Shown: positions 1 through 5,389 of the stretch, piece by piece
Layout: every line of letters begins with the position of its first letter
How positions within the stretch are numbered: position 1 is the stretch's first letter
Source: Hyphomonas sp.
Lineage (GTDB): Bacteria; Pseudomonadota; Alphaproteobacteria; Caulobacterales; Hyphomonadaceae
Assembly (NCBI GenBank): GCA_003486945.1
Contig: DNFL01000054.1
Span: forward strand, 10,446 to 15,834
Direction: 5' to 3'
Length of the DNA: 5,389 nt
Notes under the pieces: model-generated
What the model was told of the DNA's origin: nothing
Databases searched by the model: none
Seen by the model: only the letters and a program-made list of their open reading frames with translations
Position numbers and translations under genes: made by a program

Positions 1-771
1 GAACTGGACTGGGACGAACGGCGCTACGAAATCATGAGCAACATCGGCTATCTCCGGCCCGGCCCGTTCTACAACAACGAACCCGGCGCCGAAGACATGT
101 GGGACAATTCCGCCTTCACCGCCTTCATCGACGAAGCCTTCAGCGCGTTCCTCGCCGCAGATGTTCCTGCCGTGCTGATCGATATCCGCGCAAATCCCGG
201 CGGCGACAATTCCTTCAGCGATCACATGGTCGCCTGGTATGCCGATCAGCCTTTCCGGTTCGGATCCAACTTCTTCATCCGCGTCAGCCAGCAGGCGGCA
301 GCTTCCAACGCCCGCCGCCTGACGCCCGGCGACACGGTATCGATTTCCGCGCGCTTCGCTGCCGCCTTTGCCGATGCCGCGCCTGGCGACATCATCGACT
401 TCGATCTCGGCGACACGCCGCCGCGCGACGGCCCGCGCTATGAAGGCCGGGTCTACCTGCTGATCGACCGGCACTCCTATTCCAACACGGTCACCGTCGC
501 CGCGCTGTCCCAGGATTATGGCTTCGCCCGCATTATCGGCGAGGAGACATCAGACCTCGCCAGCACGCACGGAGCGATGGAACAATTCACCCTGCCGCGT
601 ACCGGCATCGTGGTAAATTTTCCGAAAGCCCACATCATCCGCCCGAGCGGTGACATCGCCTCGCGGGGTGTTATCCCGGAAGTCGAGATCATCGCGCCCT
701 TGCGCTCCGCACAGGATGACTCCCTTGCCGCAGCGCTCGGCATGATCCGCCGTGAAGTCGAGGTGCAATGA
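1..771 (+). CDS. S41 family (C-terminal-processing-type) serine peptidase, C-terminal part, 5' end outside window
   Basis: The frame is open from the first base to a TGA at 769-771, giving 256 residues of a protein whose start lies upstream; the ATG at 34 is internal. Numbering from base 1, the features of the S41 catalytic core are: an IGYLRPGPF strand (15-23), the strand-plus-loop VLIDIRANPGGDN (58-70) that is a hallmark of S41/tail-specific proteases, and a second conserved strand followed by HSYSN (158-162). In that last segment Ser161 sits where S41 enzymes place the nucleophile. It is followed by IIGEETSD and a closing region with NFPKAHIIRPSGD and RGVIPEVEI, as in the substrate-facing end of the family. 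The Ser/Lys-dyad Lys of classic CtpA is not evident, so it resembles the non-processing, tricorn-like S41 group commonly exported to the periplasm. The signal peptide and any PDZ domain would be upstream and cannot be seen. Family call is confident, substrate unknown. Confidence 0.85.
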   Translation, partial: ELDWDERRYEIMSNIGYLRPGPFYNNEPGAEDMWDNSAFTAFIDEAFSAFLAADVPAVLIDIRANPGGDNSFSDHMVAWYADQPFRFGSNFFIRVSQQAAASNARRLTPGDTVSISARFAAAFADAAPGDIIDFDLGDTPPRDGPRYEGRVYLLIDRHSYSNTVTVAALSQDYGFARIIGEETSDLASTHGAMEQFTLPRTGIVVNFPKAHIIRPSGDIASRGVIPEVEIIAPLRSAQDDSLAAALGMIRREVEVQ

Positions 772-773
772 GC

Positions 774-785
774 ATGCATTTGCAT
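774..785. repeat. Small perfect dyad in the spacer between the peptidase and the kinase gene
   Basis: ATGCA at 774-778 and TGCAT at 781-785 form a perfect 5-bp inverted repeat with a 2-nt centre, starting 3 nt after the peptidase stop codon. No T-run follows, so it is not an intrinsic terminator. It could be half of an operator, or chance. The remainder of the 772-877 spacer holds a weak GGCGC/GCGCC pair (811-815 and 827-831) and no promoter that I can recognise. Confidence 0.25.
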
Positions 786-877
786 CGATTGGTGTAAGCC
801 TTTCGCAACAGGCGCCGTGAAACTCTGCGCCCATGCTGCGTACACCCACATTCTCGTCCGGAAACGGATCGCTAACC

Positions 878-1798
878 ATGGCAGAGCCCCCTCAGCCCTT
901 GATCGCCGGCATTGATGCCGGCGGCACCACGTTCAAGTGCGCGGTCGCTGCGCCGGACGGCCGGTTGCTCGCCACCCAGCGCGTGCCGGTCACCACACCG
1001 GAGGCGACGATTGGCGGCTGCGTCGATTTCTTCCGCTGGGAGATGAAGGAGCGCGGCGCAAGGCTCGGCGTGCTCGGCATCGCTAGCTTCGGCCCCATCG
1101 ATGTCGATCCCGCCTCGCCGGACTACGGCACCCTGTTCGCCACGCCGAAGCCCGGCTGGGCAGGCACGCGGCTGTCATCGCGCTTTTTTTCCGCCCTCGG
1201 TGTGCCGGTTGTTCTGGATACGGACGTTAATGGCGCGCTCGCCGCTGAGGTAGACCGCGGCGCCGCCAAAGGTCTGTCGAGCGCGGCCTATATTACCGTC
1301 GGCACCGGTATCGGTGCGTCCGTCTGGTCCGCCGGCGGCTTCCTTGGCAAGCCCTCGCATCCGGAGTTCGGCCATATCCGTGTGGAGCGCCATCCGGACG
1401 ACCTCGCCTTTCCCGGGACCTGCAGTTTCCACGGTGCCTGTCTCGAAGGCCTCGCCAGCGCGCCCGCGCTCGCCGCCCGCTTCGGACCGCCGGAAGCTCT
1501 GCCTGCGGATCATTCCGCCTGGGAGATCGAGGCCCACTACCTCGCGCAGGCCTGCGCCACGCTCTACCTTTCCGCCCGTCCGCAGCGCATCCTGCTGGGC
1601 GGCGGCGTGATGCTGGCCGAAGGCCTTGTCCCGAAAGTGCGCACCGCGTTTGGCCGCGCGCTGAACGGCTATCTCGGCCTCACAGAAGGCGATATCGAAG
1701 CCCTGATCCAGCGCCCGGCCCTCGGCGACGATGCCGGCCTCTTCGGCGCCATCACCCTCGCCCGCCAGGCGATGGCGGCCGGCGACTGGAGCGGGTGA
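878..1798 (+). CDS. ROK family sugar kinase, probable fructokinase
   Basis: It is predicted to phosphorylate a hexose (most likely fructose to fructose 6-phosphate) with ATP in the cytoplasm. From the ATG at 878 it has 306 residues, normal for the family. Visible landmarks are the N-terminal phosphate-binding loop IDAGGTTFK (12-20), FGPID (71-75), the catalytic region DTDVNGALAAE (114-124) with Asp116 as likely base, and the second ATP loop TVGTGIGASV (140-149). The substrate/zinc segment follows: HPEFGH (161-166), then CSFHGAC (182-188) and LEGLASAPA (189-197). The C-x2-H-x2-C pattern with the preceding His166 is typical of the zinc-containing fructokinases related to Bacillus YdhR/GmuE, rather than the CxCG zinc site of glucokinases or NagC/Mlc repressors. 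There is no DNA-binding N-terminus. An in-frame ATG at 833 would add 15 residues. I prefer 878 because the family starts just before the IDAGGTT loop and GGAAACGGA lies 9 nt upstream, whereas 833 has no ribosome-binding site. No sugar transporter or other sugar genes adjoin it. The last 12 nt overlap the antisense tRNA gene. Confidence 0.88.
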   Translation: MAEPPQPLIAGIDAGGTTFKCAVAAPDGRLLATQRVPVTTPEATIGGCVDFFRWEMKERGARLGVLGIASFGPIDVDPASPDYGTLFATPKPGWAGTRLSSRFFSALGVPVVLDTDVNGALAAEVDRGAAKGLSSAAYITVGTGIGASVWSAGGFLGKPSHPEFGHIRVERHPDDLAFPGTCSFHGACLEGLASAPALAARFGPPEALPADHSAWEIEAHYLAQACATLYLSARPQRILLGGGVMLAEGLVPKVRTAFGRALNGYLGLTEGDIEALIQRPALGDDAGLFGAITLARQAMAAGDWSG

Positions 1799-1860
1799 GG
1801 GGAATCGAACCCCCGTCGTCAGCTTGGGAAGCTGCTGCTCTACCATTGAGCTACACCCGC
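1787..1860 (-). tRNA. tRNA-Gly, anticodon CCC, 3' CCA encoded
   Basis: Read on the minus strand, 74 nt fold as a complete cloverleaf: acceptor GCGGGTG/CACCCGC, D-arm GCTC-AATGGTA-GAGC, anticodon arm GCAGC-TTCCCAA-GCTGA, a 4-nt variable region CGAC and T-arm GGGGG-TTCGATT-CCCCT. The discriminator is T and CCA is genomically encoded (TGG at 1787-1789 on the plus strand). The seven-base loop TTCCCAA gives anticodon CCC, which reads GGG glycine codons. The only irregular pairs are G·A at 27-43 and a G·T at 49-65. The gene is convergent with the kinase gene: 12 nt of its 3' end (acceptor strand, discriminator and CCA) lie inside the kinase reading frame and stop codon. Confidence 0.96.
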
Positions 1861-1870
1861 GCGCCGGGGG

Positions 1871-1899
1871 TATTTGAGCCGGAACCTGTGGCTGCGCAA
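1871..1899 (-). promoter_or_regulatory. Putative sigma-70-type promoter of the tRNA-Gly gene
   Basis: On the minus strand TTGCGC (1894-1899) and CAAATA (1871-1876) are separated by exactly 17 nt. The -10-like box ends 10 nt before the mature tRNA 5' end at 1860, leaving room for only a very short leader. Spacing fits well, but both boxes deviate from consensus, as is usual in GC-rich alphaproteobacteria. No experimental support. Confidence 0.4.
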
Positions 1900-1936
1900 G
1901 ACCCGCCTTTGCAGACTGGCGCGAGCGACCGCAGCC
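1890..1936. repeat. 7-bp inverted repeat in the spacer upstream of crcB
   Basis: GGCTGCG at 1890-1896 is exactly complementary to CGCAGCC at 1930-1936, and the outer positions could extend by G·U pairs. Inside it, CGCC (1904-1907) can pair with GGCG (1918-1921). If transcribed on the plus strand this would give a nested stem-loop ending 16 nt before the crcB ATG. It overlaps the -35 box proposed for the divergent tRNA. The conserved sequence of the crcB (fluoride) riboswitch is not visible, so I record only the structure. Confidence 0.3.
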
Positions 1937-1952
1937 GTGTAAATGGCCCCAA

Positions 1953-2336
1953 ATGAACGGATTTCTTGCAGTTGCCCTCGGCGGCGCCCTTGGCGCCAGC
2001 CTGCGTCACGGCGTTGGCCTCCTCAGTGTGCGCCACCTGCCGCAGGGCTGGCCGTGGGGCACGTTTGCCGTGAATATCCTCGGCGGCCTCGCCATGGGCG
2101 TGCTGGCCGGCTGGCTGGCGCAGCGCGCCGAAGGCACCAGCCAGGACGTGCGCCTCTTCCTCGCCACCGGCATTCTCGGCGGCTTCACCACCTTTTCAGC
2201 CTTCTCCCTCGAAGTGATGAATTTCATCCGCGCGGGCGAAACCGGCAGGGCCGCCGCCTATGCGGGCCTGTCGGTCGTGCTCGCCTGCGCCGCGCTTGCC
2301 CTTGGCCTCATTCTCGCAAGAAAGCTCTTCGCATGA
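1953..2336 (+). CDS. crcB: Fluoride-specific ion channel/exporter CrcB (Fluc)
   Basis: This small inner-membrane protein lets fluoride leave the cytoplasm, protecting enzymes such as enolase and pyrophosphatase. In the family it works as an antiparallel dual-topology dimer. The 127 residues match the usual length and form four hydrophobic segments (about 3-24, 35-56, 67-88 and 99-125). Family signatures are present: GGALGASLR (10-18), GTFAVNILGG (36-45) with the conserved Asn41, and GILGGFTTFSAFSLE (73-87), which holds the sodium-site glycine/threonine stretch and the two pore phenylalanines Phe81 and Phe84. Start: ATG 1953 gives the normal N-terminus, yet no purine-rich ribosome-binding site precedes it. 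A TGTAAA (1938-1943) lies about 10 nt upstream, so a leaderless or near-leaderless transcript is possible. The stop overlaps the next start (ATGA at 2333-2336), so it is the first gene of an operon with the pseudouridine synthase and the HAD phosphatase. Confidence 0.95.
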   Translation: MNGFLAVALGGALGASLRHGVGLLSVRHLPQGWPWGTFAVNILGGLAMGVLAGWLAQRAEGTSQDVRLFLATGILGGFTTFSAFSLEVMNFIRAGETGRAAAYAGLSVVLACAALALGLILARKLFA

Positions 2337-3382
2337 GCGGCCAGATCATCACCGAAATCGTCTCCGCCAAGGAGGCTGACACCCGCCTCGACCGCTGGAT
2401 CAAGCGGCGCGTGCAGCTGACGCAGGGCCAGATCGAGAAGATGCTGCGCACCGGCCAGATCCGCGTCAACGGCGCGCGCGCCAAGGCCAGCCAGCGCCTA
2501 GAGGAAGGCCACGAGGTGCGCCTGCCGATCTTCAGTACAGAAACAATGGCCCCCAAGGCCCACCACGCCGCGCGCGCCAGCGCGGAGGACAAAGCCTTCC
2601 TCGAGTCGCTCATCATCTATGAGGATGACGACATGATGGCCCTGAACAAGCCCGCCGGCATCGCCGTGCAGGGCGGCTCGGGGCAGGGGCGCCATATCGA
2701 TGGCTTGCTGCTGAGCGTCTATGCTGAGGAGGAGCACCGCCCGGTCCTCGTCCACCGGCTAGACAAGGACACGTCCGGCGTCCTCCTCCTCGCCAAGCAT
2801 CCGCGTGCGGCCCACCAGCTGGCTGACATGTTCCGCGGCCGCGACATGGACAAGGTCTACTGGGCCGTCACGGTCGGCGTGCCCAACCCGCCGATGGGCC
2901 AGATCCGCTGCTGGATGGTCAAAGGTGTTCCGGATGCGGATGAACCTTCGGGCTACCGCCCCTATGATCCGAAAGCCGGCAAGCGCCGTGACGGCGACCG
3001 CGAACGCATGATCCGCTCCGCGCAAGGCGTCGAAGGCGCGCGTCACGCCATCACCGACTATAACGTCATCTCCACCGCCGCGCAGAAAGCCGCCTGGGTC
3101 GCGCTGCGCCCGGAAACCGGCCGTATGCACCAGCTGCGTTTCCACATGCTGGAAATGGACACGTCCATCCTCGGCGATGCGAAATACAAGTCGCGCCGCG
3201 AAGTGCCGCAAGGCCTTGCGCCGGGCCTGCACCTGCACGCCCGCGCCCTCGTCATCCCGCGAGAGCATGGCAAGCCCACCACCATCATCGCGCCGCTGCC
3301 GCCGCACATGAAAGAAACCTTTGCCACGCTCGGCTTCCTCGAACAGGAAGCCGGCAAAGACCCGCTGGCGCCTTTCATCTGA
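2333..3382 (+). CDS. rluC: RluC/RluD-family 23S rRNA pseudouridine synthase
   Basis: It is predicted to isomerise uridines to pseudouridine in 23S rRNA (positions 955, 2504 and 2580 for Escherichia coli RluC). The protein has 349 residues. An S4 RNA-binding domain occupies about residues 16-75 (TRLDRWIKRR, then the IEKMLRTGQIRVNG core at 34-47). The catalytic domain starts with YEDDDMMALNKPAGIAVQGG (96-115), has the catalytic-Asp loop HRLDKDTSG (141-149, Asp144), and ends with the RNA-binding GRMHQLRFHM (263-272) and LGDAKY. Residues about 190-240 are a basic segment that looks like a normal lineage insertion. Start: the frame is open back to 1943, but the upstream part lies over crcB in another frame. 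ATG 2333, overlapping the crcB stop and preceded by GCAAGAAAG (2316-2324), gives the expected N-terminus. Its stop overlaps the HAD start by one base. The sequence alone does not separate RluC from RluD specificity with certainty; RluC is favoured by length. Confidence 0.9.
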   Translation: MSGQIITEIVSAKEADTRLDRWIKRRVQLTQGQIEKMLRTGQIRVNGARAKASQRLEEGHEVRLPIFSTETMAPKAHHAARASAEDKAFLESLIIYEDDDMMALNKPAGIAVQGGSGQGRHIDGLLLSVYAEEEHRPVLVHRLDKDTSGVLLLAKHPRAAHQLADMFRGRDMDKVYWAVTVGVPNPPMGQIRCWMVKGVPDADEPSGYRPYDPKAGKRRDGDRERMIRSAQGVEGARHAITDYNVISTAAQKAAWVALRPETGRMHQLRFHMLEMDTSILGDAKYKSRREVPQGLAPGLHLHARALVIPREHGKPTTIIAPLPPHMKETFATLGFLEQEAGKDPLAPFI

Positions 3383-4068
3383 TGCCCAGACAAACTCAGG
3401 AACTACGCCTCGCGATCTGGGACGTCGACGGCACGCTCGTTGACTCGCGCCGCGTGATCCAGACCTGTATGGAAGCCGCCTTCCGCGAGACTGGTCTTCC
3501 GCCCCCGGACTATGAGGCGACGCGCAAGATTGTCGGCCTGGGCCTTTACGAAGGCTGCGCCATCCTGGCCCCGCCGGATACTGATCGCGGCCGGCTCGAA
3601 ATGCTGGTGATGAACTACAAGAACGCCTTCACGCTGCACCGCACGTCAGATGGGTTCCATGAACCGCTCTACGAAGGCGCCCTCGAAACTCTGGAAACCC
3701 TGCGCGATGCCGGCTGGCTGATGGCGGTTGCCACCGGCAAATCCCACCGAGGCCTTGCCTCGCTGTTCGCCACGCACGCCATCGAGAAGTATTTCGACAC
3801 AGTCTGGTGCGCCGATGACGGTCCCGGCAAACCGAACCCGTTTATGGTGGAGCAGGCGATGGGCGCCCTCGGCTGCTCGCCCGGCCAGTCGCTGATGATC
3901 GGCGACGCCATCCACGACATCGCCATGGGCCGCGCCGCCGGTGTGCGCTCCTTCGGCGTAAGCTGGGGCTTCGGCCGCGCCGACGAACTGCAAGACGCCG
4001 GCGCGCACGAAGTGCACCATGACTTCTGCACACTGAGGGAAAGCCTGAACGTCTTTGCGGCAGGCTAG
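3382..4068 (+). CDS. HAD-IA family hydrolase, phosphoglycolate-phosphatase-like
   Basis: This is a cytoplasmic Mg-dependent phosphatase of the haloacid dehalogenase superfamily. All four motifs are intact in 228 residues: motif I DVDGTLVDS with nucleophile Asp14 and acid/base Asp16, motif II Thr118 in AVATGKS (115-121), motif III Lys150 in GKPNP, and motif IV GDAIHD with Asp175 and Asp179. The stretch between motifs I and II (about 24-95) is the helical C1 cap of Gph/PGP-type enzymes. Substrate is unknown; phosphoglycolate or another small phosphoester is plausible. It starts within the stop of the rRNA pseudouridine synthase gene (TGATG at 3380-3384) with no good ribosome-binding site of its own, so it is probably translated by coupling. 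It ends only 3 nt before the stop of the convergent minus-strand gene. In many alphaproteobacteria a HAD gene follows crcB and rluC, so the context looks ancestral rather than acquired; this comes from memory and was not searched. Confidence 0.9.
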   Translation: MPRQTQELRLAIWDVDGTLVDSRRVIQTCMEAAFRETGLPPPDYEATRKIVGLGLYEGCAILAPPDTDRGRLEMLVMNYKNAFTLHRTSDGFHEPLYEGALETLETLRDAGWLMAVATGKSHRGLASLFATHAIEKYFDTVWCADDGPGKPNPFMVEQAMGALGCSPGQSLMIGDAIHDIAMGRAAGVRSFGVSWGFGRADELQDAGAHEVHHDFCTLRESLNVFAAG

Positions 4069-4071
4069 GAA

Positions 4072-4845
4072 CTACCGGACCGAACTATAGTCCGCCCCCG
4101 TCGCGGCAAACCAGTCCCGCCAGAACAGCTTCACCTCCTCCAGCGGTAGGACGTATTGCTGGCGCGGCACAATCCGCGCGGCAACCTCGACCCCGTCCAG
4201 CCCCGCCCGCATCGCCGCGAGGTCAGAAGCCACATACTTCTCCGCATCCGCCCCGCTGCGATACATCGAAAAGCCTTTCGAATGCTGCATCAGGTCTGAC
4301 ACGAGGATCAGCCGCCGCGCCGGCACATGGTCCTGGAAATCCGGCCGGTCGCCAATAGTGTAGATCGCCTCCATCAGAGGTGAACTCGGCGCCACCGTAT
4401 CGCGCAGTGCCTCATCCGCCTTGTCGATCATCGGTGCATGGAATTTCTTCTCCCAAGCCGCCGCGATCATCTTCGGATTCTGGAAAATCGGGTTCGCCTC
4501 GTCCGCGCTCCCGGGGGAGCAGACCGAATAGACCGTGACCGGATCAAACGGAGAAGCCGAGTTCGGCACGGCCAGCGTCAGACGCCCATGGCGCGGCATC
4601 GCGCGCGCCTCGCCGTCCAGCAGGCTGCGCACCCAGTCGAGATCAGTCGCGTTGAACGGGTCCGACTGGTCGACCAGGATGATCGTATGCGCCGGATCCT
4701 GCCGATCGAGGCGGCATCCCGTTTCCTTGTCCGTTCCCGGCGGCTGGTGGATCGCCGCGGCGGCGAACAGCCCAAACACGGAGGTCAGCATGAGCGCAAT
4801 CGCGCCGCGCCAGAACCAGGGCCCTGCTTCCTTGCGTCTCGGCAT
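4072..4845 (-). CDS. Membrane-anchored protein of unknown function with von Willebrand A-like domain
   Basis: I do not recognise a named family for this 257-residue protein. A basic N-terminus (MPRRK) is followed by one hydrophobic segment (about 12-32), consistent with an inner-membrane anchor and a periplasmic remainder (N-in topology inferred from charge). The soluble part resembles a vWA/Rossmann fold: a hydrophobic strand running into an Asp, TIILVDQSDPF (54-64), placed like MIDAS motif 1; a central strand GRLTLAVPN (87-95); and RLILVSDLMQHS (178-189), placed like the final MIDAS Asp (Asp184). The canonical DxSxS is not intact (DQSDP, 59-63). Cys44 and Cys109 could form a disulfide if periplasmic. 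Other likely conserved spots are CSPG (109-112), NPKMIAAAWEKKF (123-135) and FWRDWFAATGA (241-251). It starts 2 nt after the stop of the upstream coiled-coil gene, preceded by AAGAAGGCGGG, so the two are probably co-transcribed and may act together. Alternative: a degenerate hydrolase-like fold without metal binding. Confidence 0.75.
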   Translation of the reverse strand: MPRRKEAGPWFWRGAIALMLTSVFGLFAAAAIHQPPGTDKETGCRLDRQDPAHTIILVDQSDPFNATDLDWVRSLLDGEARAMPRHGRLTLAVPNSASPFDPVTVYSVCSPGSADEANPIFQNPKMIAAAWEKKFHAPMIDKADEALRDTVAPSSPLMEAIYTIGDRPDFQDHVPARRLILVSDLMQHSKGFSMYRSGADAEKYVASDLAAMRAGLDGVEVAARIVPRQQYVLPLEEVKLFWRDWFAATGADYSSVR

Positions 4846-4847
4846 CG

Positions 4848-5389
4848 TCAGCCCGCCTTCTTCGCATTGTCATTGCCGCGCGCATCGCGCACGCGGGCAA
4901 TTTCGTCGGCCACTTTCTTCTCGATCGACGAAAGGCCCTGCTGCACCTGCTGGATATGTGTTTCCAGCCATTCGCGCGTCAGGTTCAGCGCCGTGATATT
5001 CTGGTCGATGGTCTTGATCGCGGCATTCGCCTGGGCGCGTTCCTTCGCATAGTCGAAGGGCGGCAGTTGCGGCGTCAGGATTTCGTCGAAGTAGGCCGGG
5101 CAGGCAGCCTGCTCGCCCAGCTTGTCGCGCAGCGAGTTGCGCATCCGCCGGTGCGCCTGCCGGTAGGCCACTTTCAGTCCGCGCTCCTGGTCCGCCGCTT
5201 TCGAGGCTATCGCCACCGCAATATCGCGCCGCGATTCCAGAAGGTTCATCGCCTTCTCGATTTCCCGCTTCGCCGCCGCATGGCGCGACAGCTGCGTCTC
5301 GAACCAGATACGGCTCGCGGAGAAATAGTTCGACAGGTCCCCGCGCAGGTCTTCGCGCAGCTGCTGGCGGCGCTCATAGGCCTTGCGTT
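4848..5389 (-). CDS. Coiled-coil-rich protein of unknown function, N-terminal part outside window
   Basis: The frame is open from the right edge (first full codon 5387-5385) to a TGA at 4848-4850, giving 179 visible residues. The Met at 5249 is internal to an unbroken frame and is not a convincing start. The protein is strongly charged and helical. Two long amphipathic regions, about visible residues 1-95 (many Arg/Glu/Gln, such as AYERRQQLRED) and about 115-172 (AAIKTIDQNITALNL through EKKVADEIARVRDARG), flank a short break. That break contains CPAYFDEILTPQLPPFDY (96-113), with a lone Cys and three prolines. No membrane segment, catalytic motif or signal is seen in the visible part. It lies directly upstream of the membrane-anchored vWA-like gene with a 2-nt gap, which suggests one operon and possibly a shared complex. 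Function unknown; a scaffold or tether role is only a guess from the shape. Confidence 0.7.
   Translation of the reverse strand, partial: RKAYERRQQLREDLRGDLSNYFSASRIWFETQLSRHAAAKREIEKAMNLLESRRDIAVAIASKAADQERGLKVAYRQAHRRMRNSLRDKLGEQAACPAYFDEILTPQLPPFDYAKERAQANAAIKTIDQNITALNLTREWLETHIQQVQQGLSSIEKKVADEIARVRDARGNDNAKKAG

Noticed and set aside
811..831. Intrinsic terminator after the peptidase gene (GGCGC/GCGCC stem)
   Set aside because: Stem of only 5 bp with an 11-nt loop and no T-run on either strand.
1175..1846. Long minus-strand open frame (223 codons) opposite the kinase gene
   Set aside because: It covers a kinase with every family motif intact and continues into the tRNA gene. The translation has no recognisable domain and the biased composition of a GC-rich shadow frame.
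1861..1952. Fluoride (crcB) riboswitch upstream of crcB
   Set aside because: The expected conserved GGNGAUGG-type start and downstream UGAUGG block are not present. Only a generic inverted repeat is seen.
1943..2332. N-terminal extension of the pseudouridine synthase starting at ATG 1943
   Set aside because: This stretch is crcB read in another frame. Its translation is Arg/Pro-rich without resemblance to S4 or PSI domains, while ATG 2333 gives the normal family start.
4076..4094. Bidirectional terminator at the convergent junction (GGAC...GTCC)
   Set aside because: Only 4 bp pair around a 9-nt loop and no T-run follows. It also lies inside the C-terminal codons of the minus-strand gene.
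4438..5052. Plus-strand open frame of 204 codons opposite the vWA-like and coiled-coil genes
   Set aside because: Arg-rich, no domain, and it spans the junction of two minus-strand genes whose frames are open with a proper ribosome-binding site and a tight 2-nt spacing.

Overview
The window is GC-rich chromosomal DNA (by eye above 60% G+C, strongly GC-biased third codon positions, almost no intergenic space). The style of the proteins and the compact crcB-rluC-HAD cluster suggest an alphaproteobacterium, perhaps of the Hyphomonadaceae/Caulobacterales type. That placement is an inference from gene content, not a measured result. Nothing here looks like an insertion sequence, prophage or CRISPR array.

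Layout. Positions 1-771 (+) hold the C-terminal part of a secreted-type S41 (C-terminal-processing/tricorn-like) serine peptidase that begins outside the window. After a spacer of about 105 bp with a small dyad comes a ROK-family sugar kinase (878-1798, +) of the zinc-containing fructokinase subgroup. Its last codons and stop overlap the 3' end of a tRNA-Gly(CCC) gene on the opposite strand (1787-1860, -). A 92-bp divergent spacer (1861-1952) carries a plausible promoter for the tRNA and a 7-bp inverted repeat, and leads into a tightly coupled three-gene (+) operon. This consists of crcB/fluC (fluoride channel, 1953-2336), an RluC/RluD-type 23S rRNA pseudouridine synthase (2333-3382) and a HAD-IA phosphatase of the phosphoglycolate-phosphatase type (3382-4068). 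Both junctions overlap (ATGA and TGATG), so translational coupling is likely.

From 4072 to the right edge the coding strand flips. Two genes lie on the minus strand: a coiled-coil-rich protein whose start is beyond the window (4848->5389) and, 2 nt downstream, a 257-residue protein with one N-terminal membrane anchor and a von Willebrand A-like (Rossmann-type) domain with an imperfect metal site (4072-4845). I do not recognise a named function for this pair. They are the most likely part of the window to belong to an uncharacterised system, but the rest of the operon is outside the window.

The remaining genes are ordinary housekeeping or metabolic functions: fluoride detoxification, ribosome modification, clearance of phosphorylated metabolites, hexose phosphorylation and protein turnover. 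No obvious pathway links the three (+) blocks to each other or to the minus-strand pair.
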